Shown here in pieces: positions 43,798-52,244 of a stretch of DNA of 64,000 nucleotides. The translations under genes were made by a program, and so were the position numbers. The DNA lies in NCBI GenBank assembly GCA_036490335.1, contig DASXEB010000017.1, forward strand, positions 62,001-126,000. Direction: 5' to 3'. The notes under the pieces were generated by a model that saw only the letters and a program-made list of their open reading frames with translations, did not search any database and was not told the DNA's origin. Position 1 is the stretch's first letter. Every line of letters begins with the position of its first letter. The stretch is from Palsa-1392 sp036490335. Lineage in GTDB: Bacteria; Verrucomicrobiota; Verrucomicrobiia; Chthoniobacterales; UBA10450.

Positions 43798-44502
43798 CTA
43801 CGCGGCGCGGGCGATCGCGAGCGTCTCTCGCATCGACTCGAAAATTTTCCGCCCGTCGCCGCTCCCGAGGCGCTCTTCACACGCGCGGTCGGGATGCGGC
43901 ATCAAACCAAAAACATTTCGCGCACGGTTGCAGATCCCGGCGATGTTTTCGATCGAGCCATTCGGATTTGCGGCGGACGCGACGCGGCCGCTCGGGTCGC
44001 AATAGCGCAGCAAAACCTGCTGCCGCTCGTTCAACTCGCGCAGCGTCGCCTCATCAGTGAAATAGCAGCCTTCACCGTGCGCGATCGGCATTCGCAGGAG
44101 CGAACCGAAGGGCAACCCGCGCAAAAACGGCGAGTCGTTTGCCTCCACTCGCGTCGTGACGAGATCGCAGACGAAATGGAGCGAGCGATTGCGGACGAGC
44201 GCACCCGGCAGCAAACCGGCTTCGCACAAAATTTGAAAGCCGTTGCAAATGCCGATGACCAATTTCCCGGCGCGCGCTTCCGCCACGACCGCGCGCATGA
44301 TGGGCGAAAAGCGCGCGATCGCTCCGCAGCGCAAATAATCGCCATAGGAAAATCCGCCCGGCAAAACGATCGCGTCGCAATCGCCTAACGATGTCTCCTT
44401 GTGCCAGACGTATTCGGCTTCGATGCCGGCGATCCCGCGCAAGGCCGCGAGGCAATCCTGGTCGCAATTCGAGCCGGGAAACTGAACAATGGCGAATTTC
44501 AT
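43798..44502 (-). CDS. purQ: Phosphoribosylformylglycinamidine synthase subunit PurQ
   Basis: A 234-residue class I glutamine amidotransferase: FAIVQFPGSNCDQD, VLPGGFSYGDYLRCGAIA, the nucleophile Cys in IGICNGFQIL, and the His-Glu region in GLMPHPDRACEE. It supplies ammonia for FGAM synthesis in purine biosynthesis. purS lies 19 bp upstream; purL, the third component, is not in this window. Confidence 0.95.
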   Translation of the reverse strand: MKFAIVQFPGSNCDQDCLAALRGIAGIEAEYVWHKETSLGDCDAIVLPGGFSYGDYLRCGAIARFSPIMRAVVAEARAGKLVIGICNGFQILCEAGLLPGALVRNRSLHFVCDLVTTRVEANDSPFLRGLPFGSLLRMPIAHGEGCYFTDEATLRELNERQQVLLRYCDPSGRVASAANPNGSIENIAGICNRARNVFGLMPHPDRACEERLGSGDGRKIFESMRETLAIARAA

Positions 44503-44521
44503 TTTTTGTTAGGCGCGACGG

Positions 44522-44782
44522 TCACGAAACGTCGGAATGCTTCTCGTTAGGCATTTCCAGGCGATAATCTTCGATCACCGGATTGGAAAGCAAATCGCGG
44601 CAGAGCTCGCGCAGTTTTGCCTCGTGGGTCGCGGCGTCGCCCGCCAGATCGATCTCGACACAACGGCCGATGCGCACGTCCCGCGCGGCCGCAAACCCGA
44701 GGTGCTGCATCGCTTCGCGCACGGCAGCGCCTTGCGGATCGAGCACGCTTTCCTTCGGCATCACGAACACTTTCGCCTTCAT
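44522..44782 (-). CDS. purS: Phosphoribosylformylglycinamidine synthase subunit PurS
   Basis: An 86-residue PurS: MKAKVFVMPKESVLDPQGAAVREAMQHLGF, RIGRCVEIDL and LLSNPVIEDYRLEM. It bridges PurQ and PurL in the FGAM synthase complex. It precedes purQ on the same strand. The fabI start lies 79 bp away in the opposite direction. Confidence 0.93.
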   Translation of the reverse strand: MKAKVFVMPKESVLDPQGAAVREAMQHLGFAAARDVRIGRCVEIDLAGDAATHEAKLRELCRDLLSNPVIEDYRLEMPNEKHSDVS

Positions 44783-44861
44783 CGCGAAACTATGCTCCGA
44801 TTGCGGAAAGATTGCGACCCGCGCGCTTTCGCGAAACGGCAAAGCCGCTAACTTCCTCGCC

Positions 44862-45638
44862 ATGGCAGAGCAAATTCTCGCAGGCAAAACCGGCGTCGTC
44901 TTCGGCGTCGCCAACAAACGAAGCATCGCCTGGGCGATCGCGAAGGCGTGGGCCGCCGCCGGCGCGAAGTTGATTTTCAATTATCAAGGCGAGCGGCTGA
45001 AAGAAAATGTCAAGGAACTGGTGAGCGAGTTTGGCGAAGGCACGCCACTTTTTCCCTGCGACGTTTCGAAGGACGAAGAGATCGCCGGATTTTTCGAAAA
45101 AGTTCGCGGCCTAACGAACCGGCTCGACCTGCTGCTGCATTCGGTCGCGTTCGCGCCAAAGGAAGCGCTCGAGGGCGATTTCGTCAGCACGACGCGCGAG
45201 GCCTTCCGCACCGCGCACGACATCAGCGCCTATTCGTTAGTCGCGCTCGCGCGCGAGACCGCGCCGCTCATGACGGACGGCGGGAGCATTCTCGCGATGA
45301 CTTATTACGGCGCCGAAAAAGTGGTGCCGCACTACAACGTCATGGGTGTGGCCAAGGCCAGTCTCGAGGCGAGCACGCGCTATCTCGCCTACGATCTCGG
45401 CCCGAAAAAAATTCGCGTCAACTGCATCTCCGCCGGTCCGGTGAACACGCTCGCCGCCCGCGGGATCAGCGGATTCTCGGCGATGCTGAAACATTACCAG
45501 GAGCGCGCGCCGCTCAAGCGCAGTTGCGAACCGGCCGAGCTCGGACAAACCGGTTTGTTTCTCGCCAGCGACGGCGCGGCCGCGATCACGGGCCAGGTGA
45601 TTTACGTCGACGGCGGCTACCAGATTGTCGGGATGTGA
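44862..45638 (+). CDS. fabI: Enoyl-[acyl-carrier-protein] reductase (NADH)
   Basis: A 258-residue FabI. The N-terminal GVANKRSIAWAIAKAWAAAGAKLIFNYQGE is the NADH-binding loop of this family, and the catalytic Tyr and Lys are in YNVMGVAK (Y-x6-K). The substrate loop ARGISGFSAMLKHYQERAPLKR and ITGQVIYVDGGYQIVGM at the end are diagnostic. It performs the last reduction in each fatty-acid elongation cycle. It is convergent with the HIT gene. Confidence 0.95.
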   Translation: MAEQILAGKTGVVFGVANKRSIAWAIAKAWAAAGAKLIFNYQGERLKENVKELVSEFGEGTPLFPCDVSKDEEIAGFFEKVRGLTNRLDLLLHSVAFAPKEALEGDFVSTTREAFRTAHDISAYSLVALARETAPLMTDGGSILAMTYYGAEKVVPHYNVMGVAKASLEASTRYLAYDLGPKKIRVNCISAGPVNTLAARGISGFSAMLKHYQERAPLKRSCEPAELGQTGLFLASDGAAAITGQVIYVDGGYQIVGM

Positions 45639-45639
45639 T

Positions 45640-45674
45640 TCGTTAGGCCGTTAACCGGGCGGCCAGCCTAACGA
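45640..45674. repeat. Inverted pair of uptake-like nonamers at the fabI/HIT junction
   Basis: TCGTTAGGC (45640-45648) and GCCTAACGA (45666-45674) with a 17-nt spacer form a 9-bp stem, starting two bases after the fabI stop and covering the last codons of the convergent HIT gene. It could act as a two-way terminator, as paired uptake sequences do in Neisseria. Confidence 0.8.
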
Positions 45675-45989
45675 ACGTTTGCCTAACAAATGCACGTGCA
45701 GATGCGGCACGCTCTCGCCCGCGTCGGGGCCGCTGTTGATGACGATGCGGTAGCCGCTTTCATCGACGCCCAAATCGCGCGCCACGTGCGCCGCGGTCAG
45801 GATCAATTTGCCTAACAATGGCTCGTCGGCCGCCTTCGCTTCGGCCAGCCGCGGAATGACGCGCTTCGGAACAACGAGCACGTGCACCGGCGCCTTCGGA
45901 TCGACGTCGTGAAACGCCATCACGTCGTCATCTTCGAAAACAATCTGCGCCGGAACCTCGCGCCTAACGATCTTCTCGAAGATCGTCAT
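45651..45989 (-). CDS. HIT family hydrolase (Hint-like)
   Basis: A 112-residue histidine-triad protein: TIFEKIVRREVPAQIVFEDDDVMAFHDVDPKAPVHVLVVPKR and the triad VPHLHVHLLG near the C-terminus. It hydrolyses nucleoside phosphoramidates or related nucleotides. The ATG overlaps the stop of the upstream gene. Three nonamer-like sites lie within it, two of them with one mismatch (GCCTAACAA). Confidence 0.93.
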   Translation of the reverse strand: MTIFEKIVRREVPAQIVFEDDDVMAFHDVDPKAPVHVLVVPKRVIPRLAEAKAADEPLLGKLILTAAHVARDLGVDESGYRIVINSGPDAGESVPHLHVHLLGKRSLGWPPG

Positions 45990-46543
45990 CGAATCGAGCA
46001 AGTCAGCTCGGCCCCGAATCCGCTGCAAAGTTTCTCGCGAACGAAACAAGTCACTTCTTCCTGCAGCGCGTCGCAGGCACGCGTCCAGGCTTTGGCTGAG
46101 CAGAGATGTTTGATCGCGGGATGCAGACCGAAGAAGTGCAAACTGGTCGCGCGTGTCGCGGCGAGCGCGGCGATCCGTTTTTCGAGCAGATCGAAAAACG
46201 CCAGCTCGTAACCGTCGCCGGCGGCTTCCGCTATTTCGAAAAGCGAAATGGAAAGCGGCGGCGGCGCCGGCCGAAAATGCGGCACGATTTCCTTGTAGCC
46301 GATCACTTTCAAAACATAGCGCACGGTTTGATTGAGCTGACTGAATGCGACGACCGGCTCGTCGTTTCGCAGCCGCAAATAAAACGTGATGCTCTCGGTC
46401 ACGTGATCGGTCAGCCACCAGCTCGGATAGCCGGCGCGGTCGGCCGCCTGCCGGATCGCCGCTTGCAACCAGGCGCGATTGAACTCGAAAAGCTGGCCGG
46501 AGTCAGCGCGCAAATACGGAAATTCTTCTTTAAACGCGACCAT
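45986..46543 (-). CDS. Conserved-looking protein of unknown function between nrdR and HIT
   Basis: A 185-residue protein I cannot assign. It has FEFNRAWLQAAIRQAADRAGYPSWWLTDHVTESITFYL near the start and a C-terminal part with three cysteines. It overlaps the nrdR end by 14 bp and the HIT start by 4 bp, so it is translated from the same transcript. The tight packing suggests a real gene. Confidence 0.65.
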   Translation of the reverse strand: MVAFKEEFPYLRADSGQLFEFNRAWLQAAIRQAADRAGYPSWWLTDHVTESITFYLRLRNDEPVVAFSQLNQTVRYVLKVIGYKEIVPHFRPAPPPLSISLFEIAEAAGDGYELAFFDLLEKRIAALAATRATSLHFFGLHPAIKHLCSAKAWTRACDALQEEVTCFVREKLCSGFGAELTCSIR

Positions 46544-47039
46544 TTTTTATCGTGCCGGGAAAGAGCTCGCGCTGGAGCGCGTCCGGTTTGATGTGGCGAG
46601 CGAGCGCCTGAATTTCGTCGACAAAACGATCGACATTTTCGAAGCGATGATGGACCGAGGCGTAGCGCAGGTAGGCCACTTCATCGAGGTCGCGCAATTT
46701 CGCGAGCACCTTCTCGCCGATCGCGGTTGAGGAAATCTCCGAGCCGCCGGTTTCGATTTCGTGCACGATTTCCTCGACTGTTTCTTCCAGCCTAACGAGT
46801 CCGATCGGGCGTTTTTCGCACGCTTTCGCGATGCTGTTCGAGAGCTCGCGGCGATCGAAAGCTTCGTGCGTGCGATCGCGTTTCACGACGCGCAGGTGCG
46901 AGCGCTCGACCTGCTCGTAAGTCGTGTAGCGGAATGAGCAAACGAGGCAAACACGACGGCGGCGGATGCTGGTATTGTCGCGCGATTGCCGCGAGTCGAT
47001 GACCTTGTCATCATTATTTCCGCACTTGGGGCAACGCAT
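46530..47039 (-). CDS. nrdR: Transcriptional repressor NrdR
   Basis: A 169-residue NrdR: zinc ribbon MRCPKCGNNDDKVIDSR...RRRVCLVCSFRYTTYE (C3, C6, C31, C34) followed by an ATP-cone domain (VVKRDRTHEAFDRRELSNSIAKACEKRPI). It senses dATP/ATP and represses ribonucleotide reductase operons. No nrd gene is in this window. I chose the start at 47039 because it gives the conserved MRCPKCG N-terminus. Confidence 0.95.
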   Translation of the reverse strand: MRCPKCGNNDDKVIDSRQSRDNTSIRRRRVCLVCSFRYTTYEQVERSHLRVVKRDRTHEAFDRRELSNSIAKACEKRPIGLVRLEETVEEIVHEIETGGSEISSTAIGEKVLAKLRDLDEVAYLRYASVHHRFENVDRFVDEIQALARHIKPDALQRELFPGTIKNGRV

Positions 47040-47140
47040 GATGTAGCCGAAAGAGCCAAGTGCACTACAAATGGTAGCGAGGCACAACGCAAGAAATTTC
47101 GCCGCTCGCGCGCAAAAAAAATTTCGGCGTCGAAGAAAAA

Positions 47141-49621
47141 TTATTTTTTCGCGGCGACTTTCTTCGCCGCCGTTTTCGGTTTCGTTTTTCGTTCTTCGAA
47201 TTCGAAAACCACTTTCCCATCTTCGAGTTTGAGTCGTGCCGAAAACGGCCGGCCCTTTTTCGAAATGAACTTCGGCAGCAAATCGGTCTTGCCGGTCGCG
47301 ATCAACTTTTGCGCCTGCTCTTTTGAAACCTCGCGCTGCAGAATCGTCCGGCCCATCCGGAATGTGCAGGTGCGATTTGCGCCTAACGAATTCTCGCAGG
47401 TGTAGGCGCTCGGCAAAATGTAGACCTGACCCTTCTGGCAAACCGGACAGAGCCCGATCTTTTCTGCGGCCGAAAGATCGACCGCTTCGGCGTCGTTAGG
47501 CGCGCGATCGGCAAACTCGAATTGCGGTTTTTTGTCCTCGCCGAGCACGACCGACGCTTCGAAAGCGCGGCCCATCTTGCTCCGAAATCCCTGCAACGGT
47601 CCGACCCGGCCTTCGCTCAAAAGCGCGCTCGCTTCCTCGGGTGTGAATTGGCGCGAAGCCATCGTTTTCCACATCAGCCAGTCGCAATTCCGGCAGCGAA
47701 AAGTTTTGAAATCCTCCTTGATCGGACCTTTGCCACAGTTCGGACAGGGCACCTCGAGCGTGGCGTATTCGCCTTCGATCGTCTCGCCGCGAAAGTTGCG
47801 CACCTTGTCCACGATCTCACTCGTTAGGCCGCGAATTTCCTTCATGAAAGTTTCGCGATCGAGTTTGCCGTGCTGCATTTCGTTCAGTCGAAATTCCCAT
47901 TCGCCGGTTAGCTCCGGTTTGCAGAGCACGTCGGTTTTGAGATTGCGCAGAAGCGTGATCAGGGAGAGGCCTTTCGCGGTCACGATCAGCTCGCGGCCTT
48001 TGCGCTGGATGTAGCCGTCGAGGAGCAGACCTTCGATGACTTGGGCGCGCGTCGCCGGCGTGCCCAGCCCGCGCTCGCTCATGGCCGCGCGCAGCTCTTC
48101 GTCCTCGACCAGTTTGCCCGCGCCTTCCATCGCGGAAAGGAGGGTCGCTTCGTTGAAACGCGCCGGCGGTTTGGTTTCGTTTTCCTTGATCTCGATCGCG
48201 CGCACTTTCGCCCGTTCGTTAGGCGAGATCGGCACGATCGCCTGCTCGTCTTCGCCGGCCGCTTCCTTGCCGTAAACGGCGAGCCAGCCTGCGTCGACGA
48301 TGATTTTGCCGTCGGTGCGAAACGCTTCCTGCCCGACGCGCGTGATCCGCGTCGTCACTTCGAATTTCGCCGCCGGATAAAAAACCGCGATCGTGCGCCG
48401 CGCCACCATGTCGAAAATTTTGCGCTCGAAATCATCGAGCTTCGCGATCGATCCGCCGGTCGGGATGATCGCGTGGTGGTCGCTCACTTTCGCGTTATTG
48501 AAAACGCGTTTGGTCAGGCCGACATAATTTTCGCGCAACGCTTTGGTTGCATGTTGCGCGAGGCTCGCGTCCTCGAAACCGCCGAGGACTTTGCGCACCT
48601 GCGCGAGATTATCCTCCGGCAGATAGCGCGAATCGGTCCGCGGATACGTCAGCACTTTGTGCCGCTCGTAAAGAGCCTGCGCGATCTGCAAGGTGCGGCG
48701 CGCGCTTAAACTGAATCGCCCGTTCGCCTCGCGTTGCAGAGTCGTAAGATCGTAAAGCAGCGGCGAAGCCTGCGTCGTCGGCTTTTTTTCTTCGCGGATC
48801 TCGCCGGTTTTATTTTCGCACGCTGCCTTGATGCGCTCGGCAGCCGCGCGCTCAAAAATGCGCTCGGCGCGCGCGTCTTCTTCGCCATTTTTTTTGAAAT
48901 TCTCGTCGAACCAGCGGCCGCGATAGGTGCCGGCCGCGACGTCGAAATCGCCGAAGACTTCGAAGTAGGGTCGCGATTTAAAGGCGCGAATTTTTTCTTC
49001 GCGCTCAGCCAGGATCGCGAGCGTCGGAGTCTGCACCCGGCCGGCCGCGGTTTTCTGGAAACCGCCGGTGCGCGAATTAAAAGAAGTGAGAGCGCGCGTT
49101 GAGTTGATGCCGACGAGCCAGTCGCTTTCCGCGCGCGAACGCGCGGCGTCGGCGAGCGGACGCATCTCCTGCTCGGAACGCAAGGCGCGGAAGCCGGTGC
49201 GGATCGCGTCCGGCGTCATCGATTGCAGCCAGAGTCGGCGGGTCGGTTTTTTCACGCCAGCCCAACGGATCGTGTTGCGAAAAATCAGCTCGCCTTCGCG
49301 GCCCGCGTCGCAGGCGTTGATGATCTCGGTCACGTCCGGTCGCTTGATGAGACGCTTCAGCGCCAGCAGCCGGCTTTTCGTTTTCTCGATCGGCTCGAGA
49401 TCGAAATGCTCGGGCAAGACGGGAAGATTTTCGAGATTCCATTTGCCGTGTTTCACCTCGACGCCTTCGGGCGGCACGATCTCGACCAGATGCCCGACGG
49501 CCGACGAGATGATGTATTCGTCGTTCTCGAAAAAATCCTTCTCGCGTTTGAATTTTCCGAGCGTGCGCGCGAGGTCCTGCGCGACGCTTGGTTTCTCAGC
49601 GATGATCAAAGTTTTGGGCAT
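47141..49621 (-). CDS. topB: Type IA DNA topoisomerase, topoisomerase III-like
   Basis: An 826-residue type IA enzyme. The TOPRIM domain (MPKTLIIAEKPSVAQDLARTL, NACDAGREGELIFR), the catalytic tyrosine in VLTYPRTDSRYLPED, and GRVQTPTLAIL are all present. The C-terminal third carries two zinc-ribbon-like elements (CPNCGKGPI, FRCRNC; CPVCQKGQV) and repeated TopoC-like modules, ending in a lysine-rich tail. It relaxes or decatenates DNA. It is downstream of dprA on the same strand. The start at 49621 gives the typical MPKTLIIAEKPS. Confidence 0.92.
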   Translation of the reverse strand: MPKTLIIAEKPSVAQDLARTLGKFKREKDFFENDEYIISSAVGHLVEIVPPEGVEVKHGKWNLENLPVLPEHFDLEPIEKTKSRLLALKRLIKRPDVTEIINACDAGREGELIFRNTIRWAGVKKPTRRLWLQSMTPDAIRTGFRALRSEQEMRPLADAARSRAESDWLVGINSTRALTSFNSRTGGFQKTAAGRVQTPTLAILAEREEKIRAFKSRPYFEVFGDFDVAAGTYRGRWFDENFKKNGEEDARAERIFERAAAERIKAACENKTGEIREEKKPTTQASPLLYDLTTLQREANGRFSLSARRTLQIAQALYERHKVLTYPRTDSRYLPEDNLAQVRKVLGGFEDASLAQHATKALRENYVGLTKRVFNNAKVSDHHAIIPTGGSIAKLDDFERKIFDMVARRTIAVFYPAAKFEVTTRITRVGQEAFRTDGKIIVDAGWLAVYGKEAAGEDEQAIVPISPNERAKVRAIEIKENETKPPARFNEATLLSAMEGAGKLVEDEELRAAMSERGLGTPATRAQVIEGLLLDGYIQRKGRELIVTAKGLSLITLLRNLKTDVLCKPELTGEWEFRLNEMQHGKLDRETFMKEIRGLTSEIVDKVRNFRGETIEGEYATLEVPCPNCGKGPIKEDFKTFRCRNCDWLMWKTMASRQFTPEEASALLSEGRVGPLQGFRSKMGRAFEASVVLGEDKKPQFEFADRAPNDAEAVDLSAAEKIGLCPVCQKGQVYILPSAYTCENSLGANRTCTFRMGRTILQREVSKEQAQKLIATGKTDLLPKFISKKGRPFSARLKLEDGKVVFEFEERKTKPKTAAKKVAAKK

Positions 49622-49685
49622 GAAGGGATGGCAAGTAGACCTCGTTCGCGGCCTTTGCAAGTTGCCGAAGCAGGAAGCGCGCTCG

Positions 49686-50786
49686 TTAGGCGAGCTTGAC
49701 GAAATATTTTCCGGGGAGCTGTTTCACGAGATGTTTCAACTCGAGGCGGAGCAGGATCGACGAGACGCTTGCGCTCGGCAATTCGCTCGTCGCCGCGATC
49801 TGGTCGATCGCGGTTTCGCTATCGTGAATCGCATCGTAAACGCGGCGCTCGTCTGCGGATAATTCGGGCAGCGCGCGCGCCGGCTCGAGCGAAATTTTTT
49901 GTTTCTCGGGAAGCAAAATTTGCAGGTCGTCGAGAATGTCGCTCGCGTCCATGACCAGTTTCGCGCCTTGTTGAATGAGACGATTGGAGCCGATCGCGGT
50001 CGGCGCGTTGATGTGTCCCGGCACCGCGTAAACCGAGCGGCCCTGCTCGATCGCCTGCGACGCGGTGATGAGCGCGCCGCTGTTGACGCCGCATTCGACG
50101 ACGAGAATCCCGTGGCTCCAACCGCTGATGATGCGGTTGCGCATCGGAAATGTTTGGCGGTCGGGCTCCACTTCCATCGAAAATTCGGAAACGATCGCGC
50201 CGTTGCCGTCACGAATCTTTTCGGCGAGGGCGGCGTTTTCCGGCGGATAAAGTTTCGTTAGGCCGGAGCCGATGACTGCGATCGTGCGGCCTTTCGCGGC
50301 GAGCGCGCCTTGATGCGCGGCCGTGTCGATGCCGCGCGCAAGTCCGCTCACGATCGTTAGGCCGGCGTAAGCGAGTTGGTAGGAAAGTTTCTTCGCGCTT
50401 TCCGCACCGTAATGCGTCGTGCGCCGCGAGCCGATCACGCCGATCGCGTGCTGATCGCGTTCCGTGATTTCGCCCCAGACATACAGCACGATCGGCGGCG
50501 CGTGAATCTCGCGCAGTTGCCGCGGATAATCGGGCGACTCTGTCGTGATGACCTGCGCGCCGAAATCGCGAATCCGGTCCAGCTCCGCCGAAAGATCGAC
50601 CGCGGTTTCCCAGCCGACAATTTGCTCGGCGACCTCCTCGCCGACACCATCGATTGTGCGCAATGCGCTTTTTTTTGCGGCGAGAACGCGCTCGGGCGTT
50701 TCGAAAACTTCGAGCAACTTGCGCAGCCGCACCGGTCCCATCTTTGGGAGCATGTTGAGCGCAATGCAGGCTTCGGTGCTGTTCAT
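49686..50786 (-). CDS. dprA: DNA processing protein DprA
   Basis: A 366-residue DprA/Smf. N-terminal helix-hairpin-helix segment (ALNMLPKMGPVRLRKLLEVF), the Rossmann core with SGLARGIDTAAHQGALAAKGRTIAVIGSGL near residue 155, FPMRNRIISG and GALITASQAIEQGRSVYAVPGHI, and a C-terminal winged helix (DQIAATSELPSASVSSILLRLELKHLVKQLPGKYF). It loads RecA on incoming single strands during natural transformation. Here it sits next to ssb and carries the uptake-like nonamer at its end: the TAA stop is the nonamer at 49683. Other copies lie inside at 50255 and 50354. Confidence 0.95.
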   Translation of the reverse strand: MNSTEACIALNMLPKMGPVRLRKLLEVFETPERVLAAKKSALRTIDGVGEEVAEQIVGWETAVDLSAELDRIRDFGAQVITTESPDYPRQLREIHAPPIVLYVWGEITERDQHAIGVIGSRRTTHYGAESAKKLSYQLAYAGLTIVSGLARGIDTAAHQGALAAKGRTIAVIGSGLTKLYPPENAALAEKIRDGNGAIVSEFSMEVEPDRQTFPMRNRIISGWSHGILVVECGVNSGALITASQAIEQGRSVYAVPGHINAPTAIGSNRLIQQGAKLVMDASDILDDLQILLPEKQKISLEPARALPELSADERRVYDAIHDSETAIDQIAATSELPSASVSSILLRLELKHLVKQLPGKYFVKLA

Positions 50787-50801
50787 CGCGCGGAGCTGCG
50801 T

Positions 50802-50828
50802 TCGTTAGGCGCGCACATCGCCTAACGA
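50802..50828. repeat. Inverted pair of uptake-like nonamers between ssb and dprA
   Basis: TCGTTAGGC (50802-50810) and GCCTAACGA (50820-50828) with a 9-nt spacer: a 9-bp stem and small loop, in the 46-bp gap between ssb (stop at 50833) and the dprA start (50786). No T run follows in the leftward direction. It may act as a terminator or attenuator after ssb. Confidence 0.85.
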
Positions 50829-50832
50829 ATTC

Positions 50833-51297
50833 CTAAAAGGGAATCTCGTCGTCGTCCGGCTCGGGCGGCGGAGCATTTTTTGGCGGCGCGCTCGTGCGCT
50901 GGCCGCCGCTCGCGCGGCCGCGCGGCGCTTCGTCCGGCTCGTCGCCGCCACCAGCGCCACCGGGACGACTGCCGAGCATCTGCATCATCTCGCCGATCAC
51001 CTTCAGCTTGCTGCGCTTCTGGCCGGATTGTTTGTCGTCCCAGGTGTCGAGTTGCAGACGGCCTTCGATGAAGACGGAGCGACCCTTTTTCAGATATTCG
51101 CCCGCGATTTCCGCCGTTCGTCCCCAAAAAGTGACATCGACAAAGGTCACTTCCTCGCGCTTCTCGCCGGTCTCGAGCGTGTATTGCCGATTGACCGCGA
51201 TGCCGAGATCGGCGACCGCGCTTCCCTTCGGCGTGTAGCGCACCTCGGGATCGCGGGTCAGGTTTCCGATCAGGAGAACTTTGTTGAAACTGGCCAT
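50833..51297 (-). CDS. ssb: Single-stranded DNA-binding protein
   Basis: A 154-residue SSB: OB fold (residues 1 to about 105; MASFNKVLLIGNLTRDPEVRYTPKGSAVADLGIAVNR, GRLQLDTWDDKQSGQKRSKLKVIGEMMQML), a Gly/Pro-rich linker, and the acidic tip PDDDEIPF that recruits partner proteins. It coats single strands in replication and repair, and protects incoming DNA in transformation. It lies between rpsF and dprA. Confidence 0.96.
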   Translation of the reverse strand: MASFNKVLLIGNLTRDPEVRYTPKGSAVADLGIAVNRQYTLETGEKREEVTFVDVTFWGRTAEIAGEYLKKGRSVFIEGRLQLDTWDDKQSGQKRSKLKVIGEMMQMLGSRPGGAGGGDEPDEAPRGRASGGQRTSAPPKNAPPPEPDDDEIPF

Positions 51298-51313
51298 GCG
51301 CTCGTTTTAGCGG

Positions 51314-51646
51314 CTACTTCGCGATGGTCGATTCCTTTTTCGCCGGCTGCCCTTTTTTCTCGCGCAATTTTTGGTAATGCTGCCGGTAGACTTCGGGATC
51401 GAGCTTGAATTTCAAGCGCAATTTCGTGATCAGCTGCGAGTCCGCGTGAAACACAAAATTCACGAAATAGCCGGCATCGAGCTCGCCCGCGACGTAGGAA
51501 AACTGGCGCCGATCCATCTTCTGGACCTGCTCGATCTCGGCGCCTTCTTTTTGGAATTCGGACTCGAGGCGCTCGACAATATCTTTCACGGCGTCGTCTT
51601 TGCCCTGCGTGTTCAGGACGATCAACGCTTCATAACGGTTCTTCAT
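51314..51646 (-). CDS. rpsF: 30S ribosomal protein S6
   Basis: A 110-residue S6: MKNRYEALIVLNTQGKDDAVKDIVERLESEF and DRRQFSYVAGELDAGYFVNFVFHAD. S6 pairs with S18 in the 30S platform. The start at 51646 matches the family; it overlaps the pth end. The rpsF-ssb order is widespread, usually with rpsR, which is absent here. Confidence 0.93.
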   Translation of the reverse strand: MKNRYEALIVLNTQGKDDAVKDIVERLESEFQKEGAEIEQVQKMDRRQFSYVAGELDAGYFVNFVFHADSQLITKLRLKFKLDPEVYRQHYQKLREKKGQPAKKESTIAK

Positions 51647-52220
51647 AATCAGGTGTTTTGTTGAATTCATTCATCGCCGCAAACAGGCCTTTGTCGAGAG
51701 CACAGTTCACCGCCGCGGCCGCGCGCTTGATCGTCAGGTCGAGGAGCGGCTGCTCTTCTTCGAAAAATCGGCCGAGCACGTAATCGGTCGCGCCTTCCCT
51801 CGGCGCCGCGCCGATTCCCACCCGCAACCGCGCTACCGACTCGGTCGCGAAATGTTCGGAAATCGATTCGAGACCATTGTGCCCGCCGGAACTTCCCTGC
51901 GCGCGCAAACGCAATCGGCCTAACGGCAGCGCGAAATCGTCGAGCACGACGAGAATTTCCGGCGCCGTGATTTTGTAAAAGTTCGCGATCGCCGCGAGCG
52001 GCTCGCCGCTGCGATTCATGAAAGTCGCCGGCTTCACAAAAATTGTTTCCGCCTTCGCAAAAGCCGCGCCCCATTTCTCGGAATATTCCCACGGCAGACC
52101 GCGATCGTTCGTCAGGCGATCGAGCACCATGAAACCGACATTGTGGCGCGTGCGCTGATATTCGCGGCCCGGATTTCCGAGCCCGGCGACCAAACGAATC
52201 GGCGCGGCTTCTTCGTTCAC
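51630..52220 (-). CDS. pth: Peptidyl-tRNA hydrolase
   Basis: A 196-residue Pth: LVAGLGNPGREYQRTRHNVGFMVLD with the catalytic His, FVKPATFMNRSGEPL with the substrate Asn, VVLDDFALPLGRLRLRAQGSSGGHNGLESI and RLRVGIG. It frees tRNA from dropped peptidyl-tRNAs. It overlaps the rpsF start and follows rplY by 24 bp. The usual rplY-pth pairing supports both calls. Confidence 0.95.
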   Translation of the reverse strand: MNEEAAPIRLVAGLGNPGREYQRTRHNVGFMVLDRLTNDRGLPWEYSEKWGAAFAKAETIFVKPATFMNRSGEPLAAIANFYKITAPEILVVLDDFALPLGRLRLRAQGSSGGHNGLESISEHFATESVARLRVGIGAAPREGATDYVLGRFFEEEQPLLDLTIKRAAAAVNCALDKGLFAAMNEFNKTPDYEEPL

Positions 52221-52244
52221 ATCCGCTCCGCGCGCCGCGCGAAA

